A stretch of 64,000 nt of DNA from Verrucomicrobiaceae bacterium (GTDB lineage: Bacteria > Verrucomicrobiota > Verrucomicrobiia > Verrucomicrobiales > Akkermansiaceae), in NCBI GenBank assembly GCA_027487435.1, contig JAIYDP010000120.1, forward strand, positions 26,988 to 90,987, read 5' to 3'. The notes beneath the pieces are model-generated. The model was not told where the DNA came from. It made no database searches and saw nothing but the letters and a program-made list of their open reading frames with translations. Shown here piece by piece: positions 22,666 to 33,721 of the stretch. Position numbers and translations under genes: made by a program. Position 1 is the first letter of the stretch. Each line of letters starts with the position of its first letter.

Positions 22666-23985
22666 ATGCTGTGTACTTCTGACTGCAGGGAAATGGTTGC
22701 GGGGCTTGTCAACCTCGGCGAGACATGCTTCATCAACGCTGTTGTTCAAGGCCTGGCCTCATCGACTTCACTGTCGTCGTACATCATGCAAAAGGATGCT
22801 ACTTGGGCCAAGGATCAGCTGCTGGCTGCATTTTTCGGCCTTGTCGTCCGTGCGCATGAATTTGTTCTCAATGACTGCGCCAGAGATGGACGGAAGCTCC
22901 GGCGGCTCCATCGTGCCGACCTCATTCATTTCAGCCGTTCGCTCTACTTTCCCCATTCTGTCCCATGGACAGCAGGACGCACACGAATTCATGCTTCTTT
23001 TCCTCGACTACATCACGCCGCTGCTTGGTCTCACAGCAAAATGCGAGGGGCTCAAACTCTTCGCTTCAATGCCGCATCTCACACTAGTCCCGCGACACAA
23101 CCCCACAGTGCTGCATCCCTTGAGCGCGATGCAGCGCGACATCCTACTCGACGTCTCCTCTCAGCGGAAGTGGCCCTTCAGCGGATCAATGATATCGTTT
23201 AAACGCTGCATGCGCTGCCTTGGAGACATTCGCACCTCCACTGAATCGTTTAGTCACATCTCGCTCCCCCTCCCTCCCGTGTCCCCGCACTAGACCCTCA
23301 CTCACAACAAGCAGGCCCCCGTCATAACCCTCTCTCGAATCCTAGACGCCTACTTCAAGCCGGCCCCTGCCGAGGATTCCCGCTGTGAGTCATGCGATCA
23401 AGTCGACCAGAAAAGAAGGCTGTTCGATGCCCTTGTGAACGGTACCGCAACATCTCAAGTTCAAACGTATCGCAGCGTCGTGTCCACTTGGACCCGCTTT
23501 GGACAGCCCCCCCCCGTGTTGGCTCTGCACCTTCGACGACTCTCGTACACATATTCGGGCTTCGTCAAACTGCACACCGTTGTTCAGTTTCAAGAGACGC
23601 TGGACATAACCCCCTGCATGTTGTGGGCCGACGACCCCGAGGTTGTGAGCGTGGCCGGCCGGCAAGGGCAGCGCATCACGTCGTCCTCTGGTGCAACGAG
23701 TGAGCTGGGTGGGCTGGAGTTCGAGTCCTCGACGATGAAGCGAGGCCCTGCAAGCTCGTCGTCAGTCCGGTACCGCCTCATTGCCATTATCGAGCATCTC
23801 GGCGCAAGCGGCTCGGGACATTACGTCACGCACCGGCGCGATGGGGGCGGTTGGGTGCGGTGCAGCGACGACTCGTTGATGCGGGTGTCTCTCCAAGTCG
23901 CGCTTTGATGACAGCTCTGACGTGACAGGACGTCCTCAACGCAGAGGCTTACATTTTGTTTTATGAGCGCGCATACCTTTGGTAG
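22666..23985 (+). CDS. Ubiquitin-specific protease (USP family, C19 peptidase)
   Basis: The Cys box is GLVNLGETCFINAVVQGLA. A 34-nt intron joins FFGLVVQ to MDGSSGGSIVPTSF, leading to the QQDAHEF motif (HGQQDAHEFMLLFLD). FSGSMISFKRCMRCLGDIR and RCESCDQVDQ supply the zinc-finger cysteine pairs of the fingers subdomain. PVLALHLRRLSYT, the His box GASGSGHYVTHRR and WVRCSDDSLMR complete the catalytic domain. A last intron leads to the family ending DVLNAEAYILFYER. The catalytic triad residues Cys, His and the downstream Asp are present. It should remove ubiquitin from conjugates. It is short and lacks extra domains, similar in size to USP30/USP27-like enzymes. The start is uncertain between 22621 and 22666; the latter avoids overlap with the divergent gene. 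Confidence 0.85.
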
Positions 23986-24060
23986 CGTCGCGATCGACGA
24001 CACATGATGTACAAGTGACTGAACATGCAATAAATAAATGACATAAATGTGAGTCGCCGA

Positions 24061-27000
24061 CTAGTCAAACCCGTCATCGTCCTCCTCATCGCCGTCGTCC
24101 TCCTCCTCCACTTCCTCGTCCACCTCGTCCATGAAATTCTTCCAAATTCCAGCTTTCAAATTCGCCAAAGAGAAGTTCGACTCCTCGTCCGTTGCCGTCG
24201 AAATCGTCTTGGCGATGGAAGCAGACGTCTCCGCCATCTCTTGCAACTCTCGTCCAACCAGCCCTTCGCTCACAAACTCCGCGAACTGCTCGACCATGTC
24301 GTCGAACGACCCCACCTCCTCCACGAACTCGCCGTTCTGCCCAGCCGCAGCGCTCTTGTCTGCCACCCCCAACAAGAATCTCCTCGTTTGCTCGATCGAC
24401 GCATCCATCGCCTCTAAGCAGCTTCTCATCGCCTCCACCGCTTCCAGCCCGTCCACAAGCAAGACGCGCCGACGAGAATTCAAATTTGACACGCGCTCGA
24501 TCTCATCGCAATCTCGCTGAACTTGGCTCTGCAGCTTCGCCACAGCCGCAAGAAGAGTCTTTTGTGCAGAGGGCGATATGCCCGGCGCCTTCGTCGCCTC
24601 CATCAGCGCCGCAATGTTTGCCTCCGTGTTCTCGCGGACGTCAGCGACCCTCCGCGCCACGTCGCCAAGCGCTAGCAGAGCTCCAGCGCCTTCGCCCCCT
24701 CCGACCTGTTGACATCAAATCCCCTTCTCTGCCCGCACCCACTGTTGATGTCATGTTTTGAAGCTCAAACGACAACGGAGAGCCGTAGCGCTCCCACAGA
24801 GCCGACGTTCGCATGATGGCGCGATTTTTCGCCGTCAGAGAGGACAAGCGCAGCGCAAACGGCAGCGCGCCGGGAATTGGCCGCGCACGGAGGAGTCGGA
24901 AAGTGCAGGCGCGGATTTCGACTCGAAAAAAGAGCCCTGCGTTGGTGAGGCAGAGGAGGGTCTGAGGGGGAACCGGCGAGGCGCTTGAGGACCTTGGTCG
25001 GATCTTTTTCCTTCTTTTGGCCCGGCTGGTCGAAGACCGGAATCTCCGACAATCTCCTCATGTTCGATCGGCCAGTCGACCTGCGCCGACTCAATGTTGA
25101 CGATGGCTTCGCCGTGATCTTGAGCGCCTCGCGGATACTTTTGAGCGTTGGTAGGTCCAGGGCGATGGAAATGCCCTCAAGGCGCGCGAGGAAGAGGACG
25201 GGTGCGAGCTTTGCGTCAGCCGTGGCGACTCCAGCGTCGGCGGCCTCTGCGACGGCTCGCCTCTCAAAGCGGACGAGGACCCGCTGGTGCTGCGAGTCCT
25301 GCTCACTATGTTCGGCGCCCGCAGCAACCTGGGCAACAATGAGAGGGGAGCAGGCATTTCAGCAAGCGGACGACAACAAAAAGTTCGCGCACCTGCAGCG
25401 CATGCGCGGCGAGCTTCGCGACAATACCGACGGAGTCCTTAGCGGCGACGAGCTCCAGGTCGCGCATGGACAGGGACGCCAGGGTCGTGCTTTTGGCCGA
25501 AAGCACGACCGCGAGCTCTTTGAGGAGGAGGCAGCCAGCGCGGCTGGAGGCGTCAAAGACCGGCGGGCGTTAAGAGAGCGGTGTCACATTGAGTTCTTCT
25601 TCCTTGTCTTCTTTTCTAGTCCAAAGGTCGTTTGACCGGAGTCGGCAGCCATTTGCGCACTGGCTAGTGCGCGCTCGTCCTTTTCGTCGGACGACGCCGC
25701 GGCGGAGGTCTTTAGAGACTTGACAAGGAGAACGGCAGCCTCAACTTGCTCTTGGCTGACGCGAAGTGACAGCCTTGAAAACGTCACGAAGAACTCTTCT
25801 TTCTTGGAAGGCTGTAACAGTCAGAGCTTGTTTAAGGGGGCCCCATCACCGACGGTTCGACGGCGCTGGACCGAAGCAGCCGCACGCTGACGTTGACAGG
25901 CTCTAACAGTGCTGCAAGAGTGAGGGGGCGGTGGAAGTAGAAAAACTCTCAGCCGTAGCGCCGACCCTGCGAACGTAGGCGACGGAGAAGCCGTTGAGCT
26001 TGACTTGGACGACCCTGGCGCTGGTGTTGGGCGCAAACGAGGGCTGATAGTCCGACGAGGCACCGGGGAAGGACGGCTGGACAAAGAGACCGCCGTTGAA
26101 CTTGGACGGGGGTGAGTGTGCGAACGCCTGCTCGTGGTTAGAAAAAACACGTTGAGTTGTCACAAGCCGCACGCGCGTTTGTGCCACCGATGCCCGAATC
26201 TCCCGCACGGACGAAATATCGTCCTGGTCATCGTAGATCGGCATGACGGCCTTGAACGCCGCCATCTGATCGCCGTCAGTGCCCTTCACCCACCCAAACC
26301 GAGATCTCGACTTTCGGCTTCGGCTTCTTTGATTTTGACGTCCCGGAAACAATCTTTTGGCTGCCATCACGCCGCGCGTTGACGCTGATGGTGCGCTCCA
26401 AAATGTCGCCAATGATGTAGAATTTCAGAGTCCGCCACAGTGATGGCACGAAGACGATCTCAATCTCCCTGTGGGCAATCAGAGGCCAGCAGCAGCGACT
26501 TCACTTCATTTTGATGTCAACTTCCATCGGCGCAGTCTTGGAGCGATTGATGGTGATCTTGACAAGTTGCTGGTCCGTCGGGTCAATCGACCGGCCCCCA
26601 CCGCTGCTCACATCAGCGCAGTCCGCCCCGACGTCACTCGACGTCTTTCATCGGCCGCAGCATCGTGTGATGGCTCAGCGACTTGTTCTCCCTCGGGTTC
26701 ATCTCCTTGAGCATGAACAGCGACATAGTCGAAATCAAAAGCGTGCTACTGTCGGGAGACTTGTCTGGCAGCAAAAAGTCTGCAGCAGTCAGAAAGCCTC
26801 GACAGTGAGCCGAGCCTGGGGGGAACATGATCCTTGTGTCGATGTTCTCGGCGAAAAACATGAACCCGTACTGGTCTTCCGCAACGTCGATGATTTCGCA
26901 ATTTAAATTCTGCAGCCGCACGGAGAAGCTGTTGTCCACCGCGTACTCAGTCTCCATGTCCTTTGACAGCGTGCGCTCCCCCCCCCCCCCTCTAGATAAG

Positions 27001-28370
27001 GACTGCGGTATTAGGAAATGGTAGACGAGCTGATACCGGCGCGTCCATTGGAGCATCTTCATCCTCCCAATCGACCTACGTCGTGCTCAGCCCACTCGAC
27101 AGGACCCCACGTCATTCTCTTCGCCGTCGTTCGGCTCGTCCTAAAGCGCTGTCAGGCGACTTTGGGGCGAAGGGACCTTTCCGCCTCGTTGGAAATGAGC
27201 GTCTGATTGACCATTCTGGATGAGTCAGTTTCCTCCAATGCGCTGACTTCAAGCGCCTTCAAATCCTCAGCTGCACGGGAGTCCTTCTTCGTTTTGTTCT
27301 GCGGCGTCACACCGACGTGATGGGGGTCGACCTTCTTCAGAGTGCGAACAAGGTCGTGGACGATGTGTCTGTGGGGTGAGCGATACAAAGCAGTGGGGAT
27401 GACAAGAGCATGTAGAGCTGAGTGCGGACCATGGAGACGCTGAAGTCCATCACCGTCTGGAGGGTCAGCCCCACGAAACGCCACACAACAATTTCGGCTT
27501 TGAACAGAAGCAGCTTCCAGTCCGACAGTCGCCGCAGCGCTGCAAACTATGCGTTAGGAGACAACACAGAAGTAAAAAGCGCACCTTCACCTCAAACCCG
27601 ACGTTGTCAAGAATGATCGCCACCTCCCGCTCCCTCTGCATGTAGATGGGGTGGAACACAGACAGGGAAATGGACTCTACAGAGAGCTTCTTGAATGCAT
27701 GGAACTCATCCCCGTTGGAGCCGATGAGGCGGCACTTGTGGAGGTCGTTTACAACCTCGAGGGTCAACGTAGAGGGCGACGGGAAACTTCATATTTTTCC
27801 GTCGTGGAGGAAATGGCTAAACCGAGGACGGTGACCCCCAAAAACGGCCGAGTGCTGTCATCTCCCAGAGCTCGCTTTGGCCGGCCGAAGAAATAGAGGC
27901 GGATCTCGTGGATTTCGATCTTAATTCCATCAATGATCGCGTTGAGTTTCGTGCTGGATTTCTTCTCACCAGACTTCCTTGCAGAGTGAGATTTTCAATA
28001 AAGCATGGGACTTCTTCTTCTTCTTGACTTCCCTTAGGGTATCCAATTCGATGATTTCGATCTCAAAACTTTCCATCTTTATGAAGACCGGCTCTTGCTC
28101 AAGCTTTGTGTAGGATAACTACACAACTCAGTGCAAACAGGTAAAAAAACCTTGAAGAAGAGCTTCTTTGCAACAGCTCTGCGAATCCCCAAGATAGGAG
28201 GAAGAAATTTTGCGAAAAAAGCCCCATTGAATTCTTCGAGGTCAGATCTCACCGATTGGAACAGAAAGACCTAGTTCTTTGCTGCTACCTTCGCCTTTAA
28301 TTACATCGAATTCAAGCTTTTCAGGGTTTTTGATGATAGGACCAAGCTTTTTGCGTAGAAAATTTTGCAT
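24061..28370 (-). CDS. Chorein-type bridge-like lipid-transfer protein (BLTP3/VPS13-like)
   Basis: The N-terminus MQNFLRKKLGPIIKNPEKLE, with DVIKGEGSSKELGLSVPI next, fits the chorein N-domain pattern of VPS13/BLTP proteins (a short helix, then KGE-x-L strands). KSSTKLNAIIDGIKIEIHEI is the typical strand that follows. Repeating beta-rich blocks separated by short introns continue for more than 3 kb (for example SVRLQNLNCEIIDVAEDQ and VQVKLNGFSVAYVRRVG). The size, about 1,300 residues, fits BLTP3 (UHRF1BP1 family) better than VPS13. The last exon encodes a helical, acidic tail ending in a run of Asp/Glu. These proteins form grooves that carry phospholipids between membranes. The middle exons (25.0-26.6 kb) are only roughly joined. 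The gene starts 46 bp from the divergent C19orf44-like gene. Confidence 0.6.
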
Positions 28371-28416
28371 CCCAAATAAACTTGACAAATATGATTTTGA
28401 GTTATTTAAAGTTCGA

Positions 28417-30931
28417 ATGAGCCATCGAATATTTGATTCGTTCGAGAGCATTTCTGACTTAGGCGCATCAACGACGTCCATCGATTCTGAGGACCTCGCG
28501 CCTTCGCCTTCGCCGAAGAAGTCAAGACCGTCTCAGCTGAAGCCTTCTTTCAAGCTTCAGGGAGGAAAACTGCAGCCTGCCAAGGTACCGAACTCGCCGC
28601 CTGCAAAGTCTGCTTCAAAGCAGCTGAAGTCCGAGTCATATACGACATTTTCTAGGGGGTCCCAGAATACCGCACAGCCGAAGTGGCCCTCTTCAACTTT
28701 TGAAGACTCTATGGAAGAAGTGCACGACGCTGTTGGCTCTTTTGAGAACTCGTCTTCCTTCGACATCGCAGAGTCATTTGAAGATGCCTCCAACCTCCAT
28801 CGTTTCGCGCAGACAGCAAAATCTCAATATCTCTTTGACCCCAAGCAAGCCGCAGCACAACCCTCCCACGGCTTTATGCCCTCCTCTCTATTCGACAAAG
28901 CGCCACCAGGGCGAGGCCACTCGCTGAATGCGGCTGGTCTCTTCGCCCGGCCAAAGCGTTCATCGCCTCCGTCCAACTTCTCGCCTATGAGCTCGTTCGA
29001 ACGCGACCTCGCCGCTGAGCTTGACTCTTCCCTTGGCTCTCCATCGCCTGTCGTCGAGAAGAGCCGCCACGTTGACGCAAATCCAGGCCCGCGCAGTGGC
29101 GCGCAGGGCCTTAAGACTGCCACGGCCACGACAGGGCGCAGTGAGAGGGTGTTTGATGTGGCCGATCTCCTCCGAATGGATCCGCCGGCCTCACGCGACT
29201 TGATCACGCCAGCCCATCACGGCGCATTTGATTTGATAGGAGCGACCAAAATGTCCACGGGCATTCGTCATGAGACCATTCTTAGCGCTGCTGACCTTTT
29301 GAATGACACAGCTGCCGCTGGAGGCCGCCCTGAGAAGATCATCGCCACCGCAGATCGACTCTCCAGCGTGTCCTCTCGAGGCGATGTCGAGCGGAGGGAG
29401 AAGGTCGCAGGCGCTCAGCCTGGTGCTGGCGTTAGCAGACCCGAGAAGATTTTGAATGCTGCTGACCTTCTTATGCCAGAATCCTCTGCCCATGCCGGCC
29501 GCCAGGAGCGCATCCTCAGCGCTGCCGATCTCTTGATGCCCCCTTCAGATCTCAATGCAGCGAAGACCTCAAATGCAGGTGCACTTGCCCCCGAACGCGG
29601 GCGAATTCTCAACGAGCCCGACCTTCTCAAAGCAAGCCTTCCCTCTGCCATCAGCAAGGAGCGGCAAGCCTCCCAGCGGAATGGAACCTCACAGGATCAA
29701 GCCGGGTATGTTCCCAGCGCAGGAGCTGGCGCTCGGCGACAGATCCCAATCGACGACAAGAAGGCTTATGCATTCAAAAGCAAGGCAAACGAACCTTTTG
29801 GCCTCTTTGGCCTTCCATCTGCGCGAGGGGAGGTCATCTTGAGTGCAGCAGATCTTGTGGCTGAGTTGTCTCCGCGGAATGAGGTCGCACCGCGAGCGGG
29901 TGCCCAGATTGGAGGGAGAGGTAACGTCTTGTCTGTTGAAGATGTCCTCAAGAGCTCGAGATCTGACTCAGGACAGCGTATCCTCAACGCGTCTGACCTT
30001 GTTTCAAAGCGCCCCCCTCCGCTGACGGTACTCGACGAATCTGTTGGGGAGGAGGTGGAGGAGATCCAATCGGAGATGGGGGCGTCCTCAGCACATGACT
30101 ACTCCTCCGCTTTTGAAGATTTCGAGCAGTCCCCCAACATCTCGAGGAAAGTTGACCCTTTGGGTGTAAAGGCGGACGATGCGAAGAAGAAGAAAGTGTC
30201 TTTCGATGCGTCACTGTCGAGCTCCATCGCCGAGAGCATCAACGAGAGCGTCGCTACAAGTCCCTTCCAACCAAAAGGGGCCGAGGATGATCAGGAGGGG
30301 CTGGAAGGCTATGGCGGCGACAGCTTCGTGTCTTACTCGAGCGCCAAGAGCCCTCTCATGCCATCGCATCGCAATCCCCTTCACATCACCCCGACGCCGA
30401 CAGCCGTCCAGAACTCCCGTTTACGCAGAGACGTTTCTCCTCGAGGGGGTCAGCCTCCACCGTCTCCAGCCGCGGCAGACCATCCTCGCGAGATGCAGCG
30501 GCTTGAAGGGTGGCTGCATCCCGAACCCGATGAAGGCCGGACGTCGCCGCAGCGTCCTCGCGCTGCGTGGGTTGAGCGCGTCGTCGTGCGCGAGGCGGAG
30601 GTCCAAACGGACGCTGTCCAAGCTCCCGGGACAGTCCCATGGCGAGAGCGTGCGGACGAGATCCGTGCGGCCGTCCCCGCGTATGACCTCGTCTCAGCCG
30701 CCATCTTCGGCCGCGAGAGGATGCAAGGTCTTGCTTGCTTCTGCCTGCTTAACTAAACCAGAGCTGCTTACAGCCGACCCCTTCAGCGTCGCTGAGGCTG
30801 ACACACTCAGACGGATCGCTGAGGCCGTTCGGCGCCGCGTTGAGCGCGCCCGAGAAGCAGCAGTGGCTGCTGCGAGGCCAACATATCGGTCGTACCAATA
30901 CACGACACTCGAAGGGACGCTAAAGGTTTGA
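28417..30931 (+). CDS. C19orf44-like (DUF4614) protein with expanded ILSAADLL-type repeats
   Basis: I chose the ATG at 28417 (MSHRIFDSFESISDLG) because upstream ATGs overlap the divergent gene's first exon. A mostly disordered region carries nine copies of a short motif of form R-x-x-I-L-[SN]-A-[AS]-D-L-[LV] (29140-30005). SSAFEDFEQSPNIS and RVVVREAEVQTDAVQ match the spacing of conserved segments I recall in human C19orf44. After a 34-nt intron the helical C-terminus reads QELLTADPFSVAEADTLRRI, later SYQYTTLEGTLK, similar to the DUF4614 end. The function of the family is unknown. The repeat is seen directly. The family call is from memory of the human protein. Confidence 0.6.
29140..30005 (+). 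repeat. Nine-copy protein-level repeat, consensus RxxILSAADLL
   Basis: The copies in order are RVFDVADLL, TILSAADLL, KIIATADRL, KILNAADLL, RILSAADLL, RILNEPDLL, VILSAADLV, NVLSVEDVL and RILNASDLV. They are spaced by 20-100 residues of low-complexity sequence. A degenerate tenth copy, HSLNAAGLF, lies upstream near 28915-28945. The spacing is irregular and the DNA copies have diverged, so this is an old, selected motif array and not a recent tandem duplication. Confidence 0.85.
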
Positions 30932-30998
30932 TTTTGGTTGAGCTGTTGACGGCGGCAGTGGATCGAGCGGCAGAAGCAAGCGTCGGCGTAGAGATTTA

Positions 30999-33715
30999 CT
31001 ACGCCCTGGGGAACTGCGCATCTGCCGCGCATTGCTTTACAAACTCCGACGTAGCCAAAGTTGCGGCACCCTCACGCTTGCGGATACTGACGGTGCCTTC
31101 GGCAACCTCGCGATCACCCTGAGTGGGTCATGGCATTGAGGGCACTGCTCACCACTACGATGATGTAGTTGAAGTCAGCGAGTTGAGCCTCCCGCACGCG
31201 TTTGTTAAGGGTGCCGTCGCCAAGGAGCTCGACGAAGATGCGCTCGCCGCGCAGTGCTGCCACGACCTCTTGCGCGTACTGGAACGGTAAGATTGTGCGA
31301 GACCACAGCAACCCTGACGTGCGGCTCCGCAATTGGGAGGACAGCGACCTGCCTTGGGGAGAGCCAAAACGGCCACCTGGACGCTAAGCTAAGCCTGCGC
31401 CAAGGGGGACGGACTTGCCCTTGAGATGCTCTGTCAGCACCCCCATCATGCGCTCCAACGACCCGAAGATGGCGCGGTGCACGATCACCGGCACTTCCTC
31501 CTTGCCGTCTTCCCTTTTCAATCAACTTGATTGACGACTTCATGACTGACCCTTTGTACTTGAGGCTGAATCGCCGCGGAAGCTGAAAGTCCAATTGGAT
31601 GGTCGCGCACTGATGTGACCGTCTGTGGCGTCAGCGCAACCCAGCAATTAACTCGCGTGAGGGCGTCAGTCACGGACACATCAATCTTCGGTCCATAGAA
31701 CGCCCCATCCCCAGCGTTGAGCTCCCTGCAGGCGTCAAAACAACCGCAGCAGCGCTTTGCCATGGCAGTCCCAGCTCCGCCAAGATCGCCGTTAGTTGCG
31801 CCTCTGCTTCGTCCCACAGCGCGACATCGCCCACAAACTTTGCTTCTGAGCAACTCCCCAACCCCCCGCCTCACTTTCTCCGGTCGGGTTGACAATTTCA
31901 AATTGAACGAAAACCCCAGCGAGTCGTACACAAACTTGACGAACTTAAGGCATTCGCGGATTTCCTCTCCAACTTGGCTCTTGGCCGTCAGCAACCCCCG
32001 TCTTGTCCATGGCCCCACTGCCCGACAAAAGATGTGCGCATCGTCCTGGTGGAACCTTCGAACGCGGGTGAGGCCGCTCAGCGCACCAGAAATCTCGTTC
32101 CTTGGCGAGGTCAGCCAGTCTGGGCGCGTTTGGCGCCTGTGGAGGGGCGAGAACTCGGCGTAGCGGATGGGCAGGTTGCGGTAGCTACGGGGCTTTGAAG
32201 CGAAGATCAGACAGTGGCCGGGGCTGTGTGGTCAGTGTGGCGGGGGGCGGGGTGAGTGGGACCAGTTCATTGGCTTGAGGCCCATCGTGCGGTCGCAGCA
32301 GGAGGAGTCGAGGAGGAACATGTCGCTTTTGTAGTTGTCCCAGTGCCCAGACGTCTGCCACAACTCTGAGAGGGTCACGGCCGAACACATCAATCAAACC
32401 CTTATCAAATAGCAGGGGCGAGATGACCTCCTCGTACTGTCGCGCGTAATACTGCTCCCGAATAAAAGCCATCAGCTTGTTAAAAATCCTCGTGCCGTTC
32501 GGGAGGAAAAAGGCGCTTCCGGGGCTGAACTCGTGGAACATAAACAGCTCCTGCCGCCTTTTGGTGCCTCAGGCTCAGGAGATAACGAGCTCACTTTCCG
32601 ATGATGCGATGGTCGTTAGCTGCGCGCTCCTCGCGCTGTTTCGTCCACGCGCTAAGTCCGTCTTTGGAAGGGAAAGAAATGCCGATGAGGCGCTGCAGTT
32701 GCGGTTGTGTGTTGTCGCCTTTTAAGTACACCCCCGACGCCGAGAGCAATTTAAAAGCCTTCACCTGTTTTGTTAGAGCGCTGCGTGGAGGGGGTGCAGA
32801 CATGGGCGGTGCTGGGGATGTGCGGCCCGCGGCAGAGGTCAACGAAGTCGCCGACGCGATAAAGAGACAGTTTGGCGCTGTTAAGTTTCTCAATGACCGC
32901 CCGCTTAAAAGGATTTTCTTTAAACAACTTCAGAGCAACTGGGCGATAAGCGGGCGGCACAGCCTCCTCACGCTCTGTGGGGACCTCCAGCCTCTCGAAC
33001 TTAAGGCGCTCTTTGACCAGGCGGCCAAACTCAGACTCCTGCAAGGACTTAGCCTTTCTGAGGAAGGGGGGGGGGGCTGACAATGTGGGCCATTGCGTCT
33101 GTTGAGACGGGCTTGCTCTTCATTGCGTCATCGCCAATCAGGATGTCGTAAAAGAACCCATCGTCAGTCGCTGGACCGGTAGCAAGGTGTATTGTCTCTT
33201 CGGGAAATGACTTATGGACGGCGGCGGCCATGATGTGAGAGGAAGAATGCCAAAACGTGTCCTGCAGAGGGTCAGCCAACTAGAAGAGAGCTGCACTCGG
33301 CCAATAGGGCTCTCAAAGGTGTGGAAGTCAATCGTCCCAGATTGAGTGAGGGGTCGATGGAGGTCCCATTTTGAATTGTCGACAGTCGCAACCAGGATGC
33401 TCGAACCGTCCACTGGAGGTGTTGGTGAAGTAAATTTCTTTAGAAGATACAATTTAGCTGCTTCAGAACATCGAACGGAGTGGTTTTGCCTCAAGCGTTA
33501 CGGAACTGCAGGACATCCTCACCTAGAATGACCTGGGTTGATGATCCCGATGGGACTTGCACGTGGCCGACAGATTCTTCACTGACCTGCTTCAAGCTGC
33601 CGCGAAGCTCATTCCACCCATCCACAGCAGCAGACGATGAGAACGGCTGGGAAACTGCAGGTAAGAATCACGAACACGTGAACTGACTTTGTGCAGAGAC
33701 AATCCGTCTTAACAT
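30999..33715 (-). CDS. Threonyl-tRNA synthetase with probable mitochondrial presequence
   Basis: MLRRIVSAQ is joined by a 33-nt intron to [16 protein letters not shown], an Arg/Ser-rich, acid-free start typical of mitochondrial import. The TGS domain ([20 protein letters not shown]) follows. Next come the second additional domain with [16 protein letters not shown], then [15 protein letters not shown], and the class II motif 1 region [33 protein letters not shown] belongs to motif 3. The anticodon-binding domain has [19 protein letters not shown], and [17 protein letters not shown] follows a 34-nt intron. The enzyme charges tRNA-Thr. With a presequence on what may be the only copy, dual cytosolic/mitochondrial supply is possible. 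The exon between 31.5 and 32.2 kb is only partly resolved. Confidence 0.9.
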
Positions 33716-33721
33716 AGTTAG

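Noticed and set aside
22496..23293. 265-codon plus-strand frame beginning upstream of the USP
   Set aside because: Its first half is antisense to the small minus-strand gene; only its second half is real and belongs to the USP after a 34-nt intron.
30179..30931. 250-codon basic plus-strand frame
   Set aside because: It overlaps the C19orf44-like reading in another frame; only its last 55 codons, after a 34-nt intron, are used.
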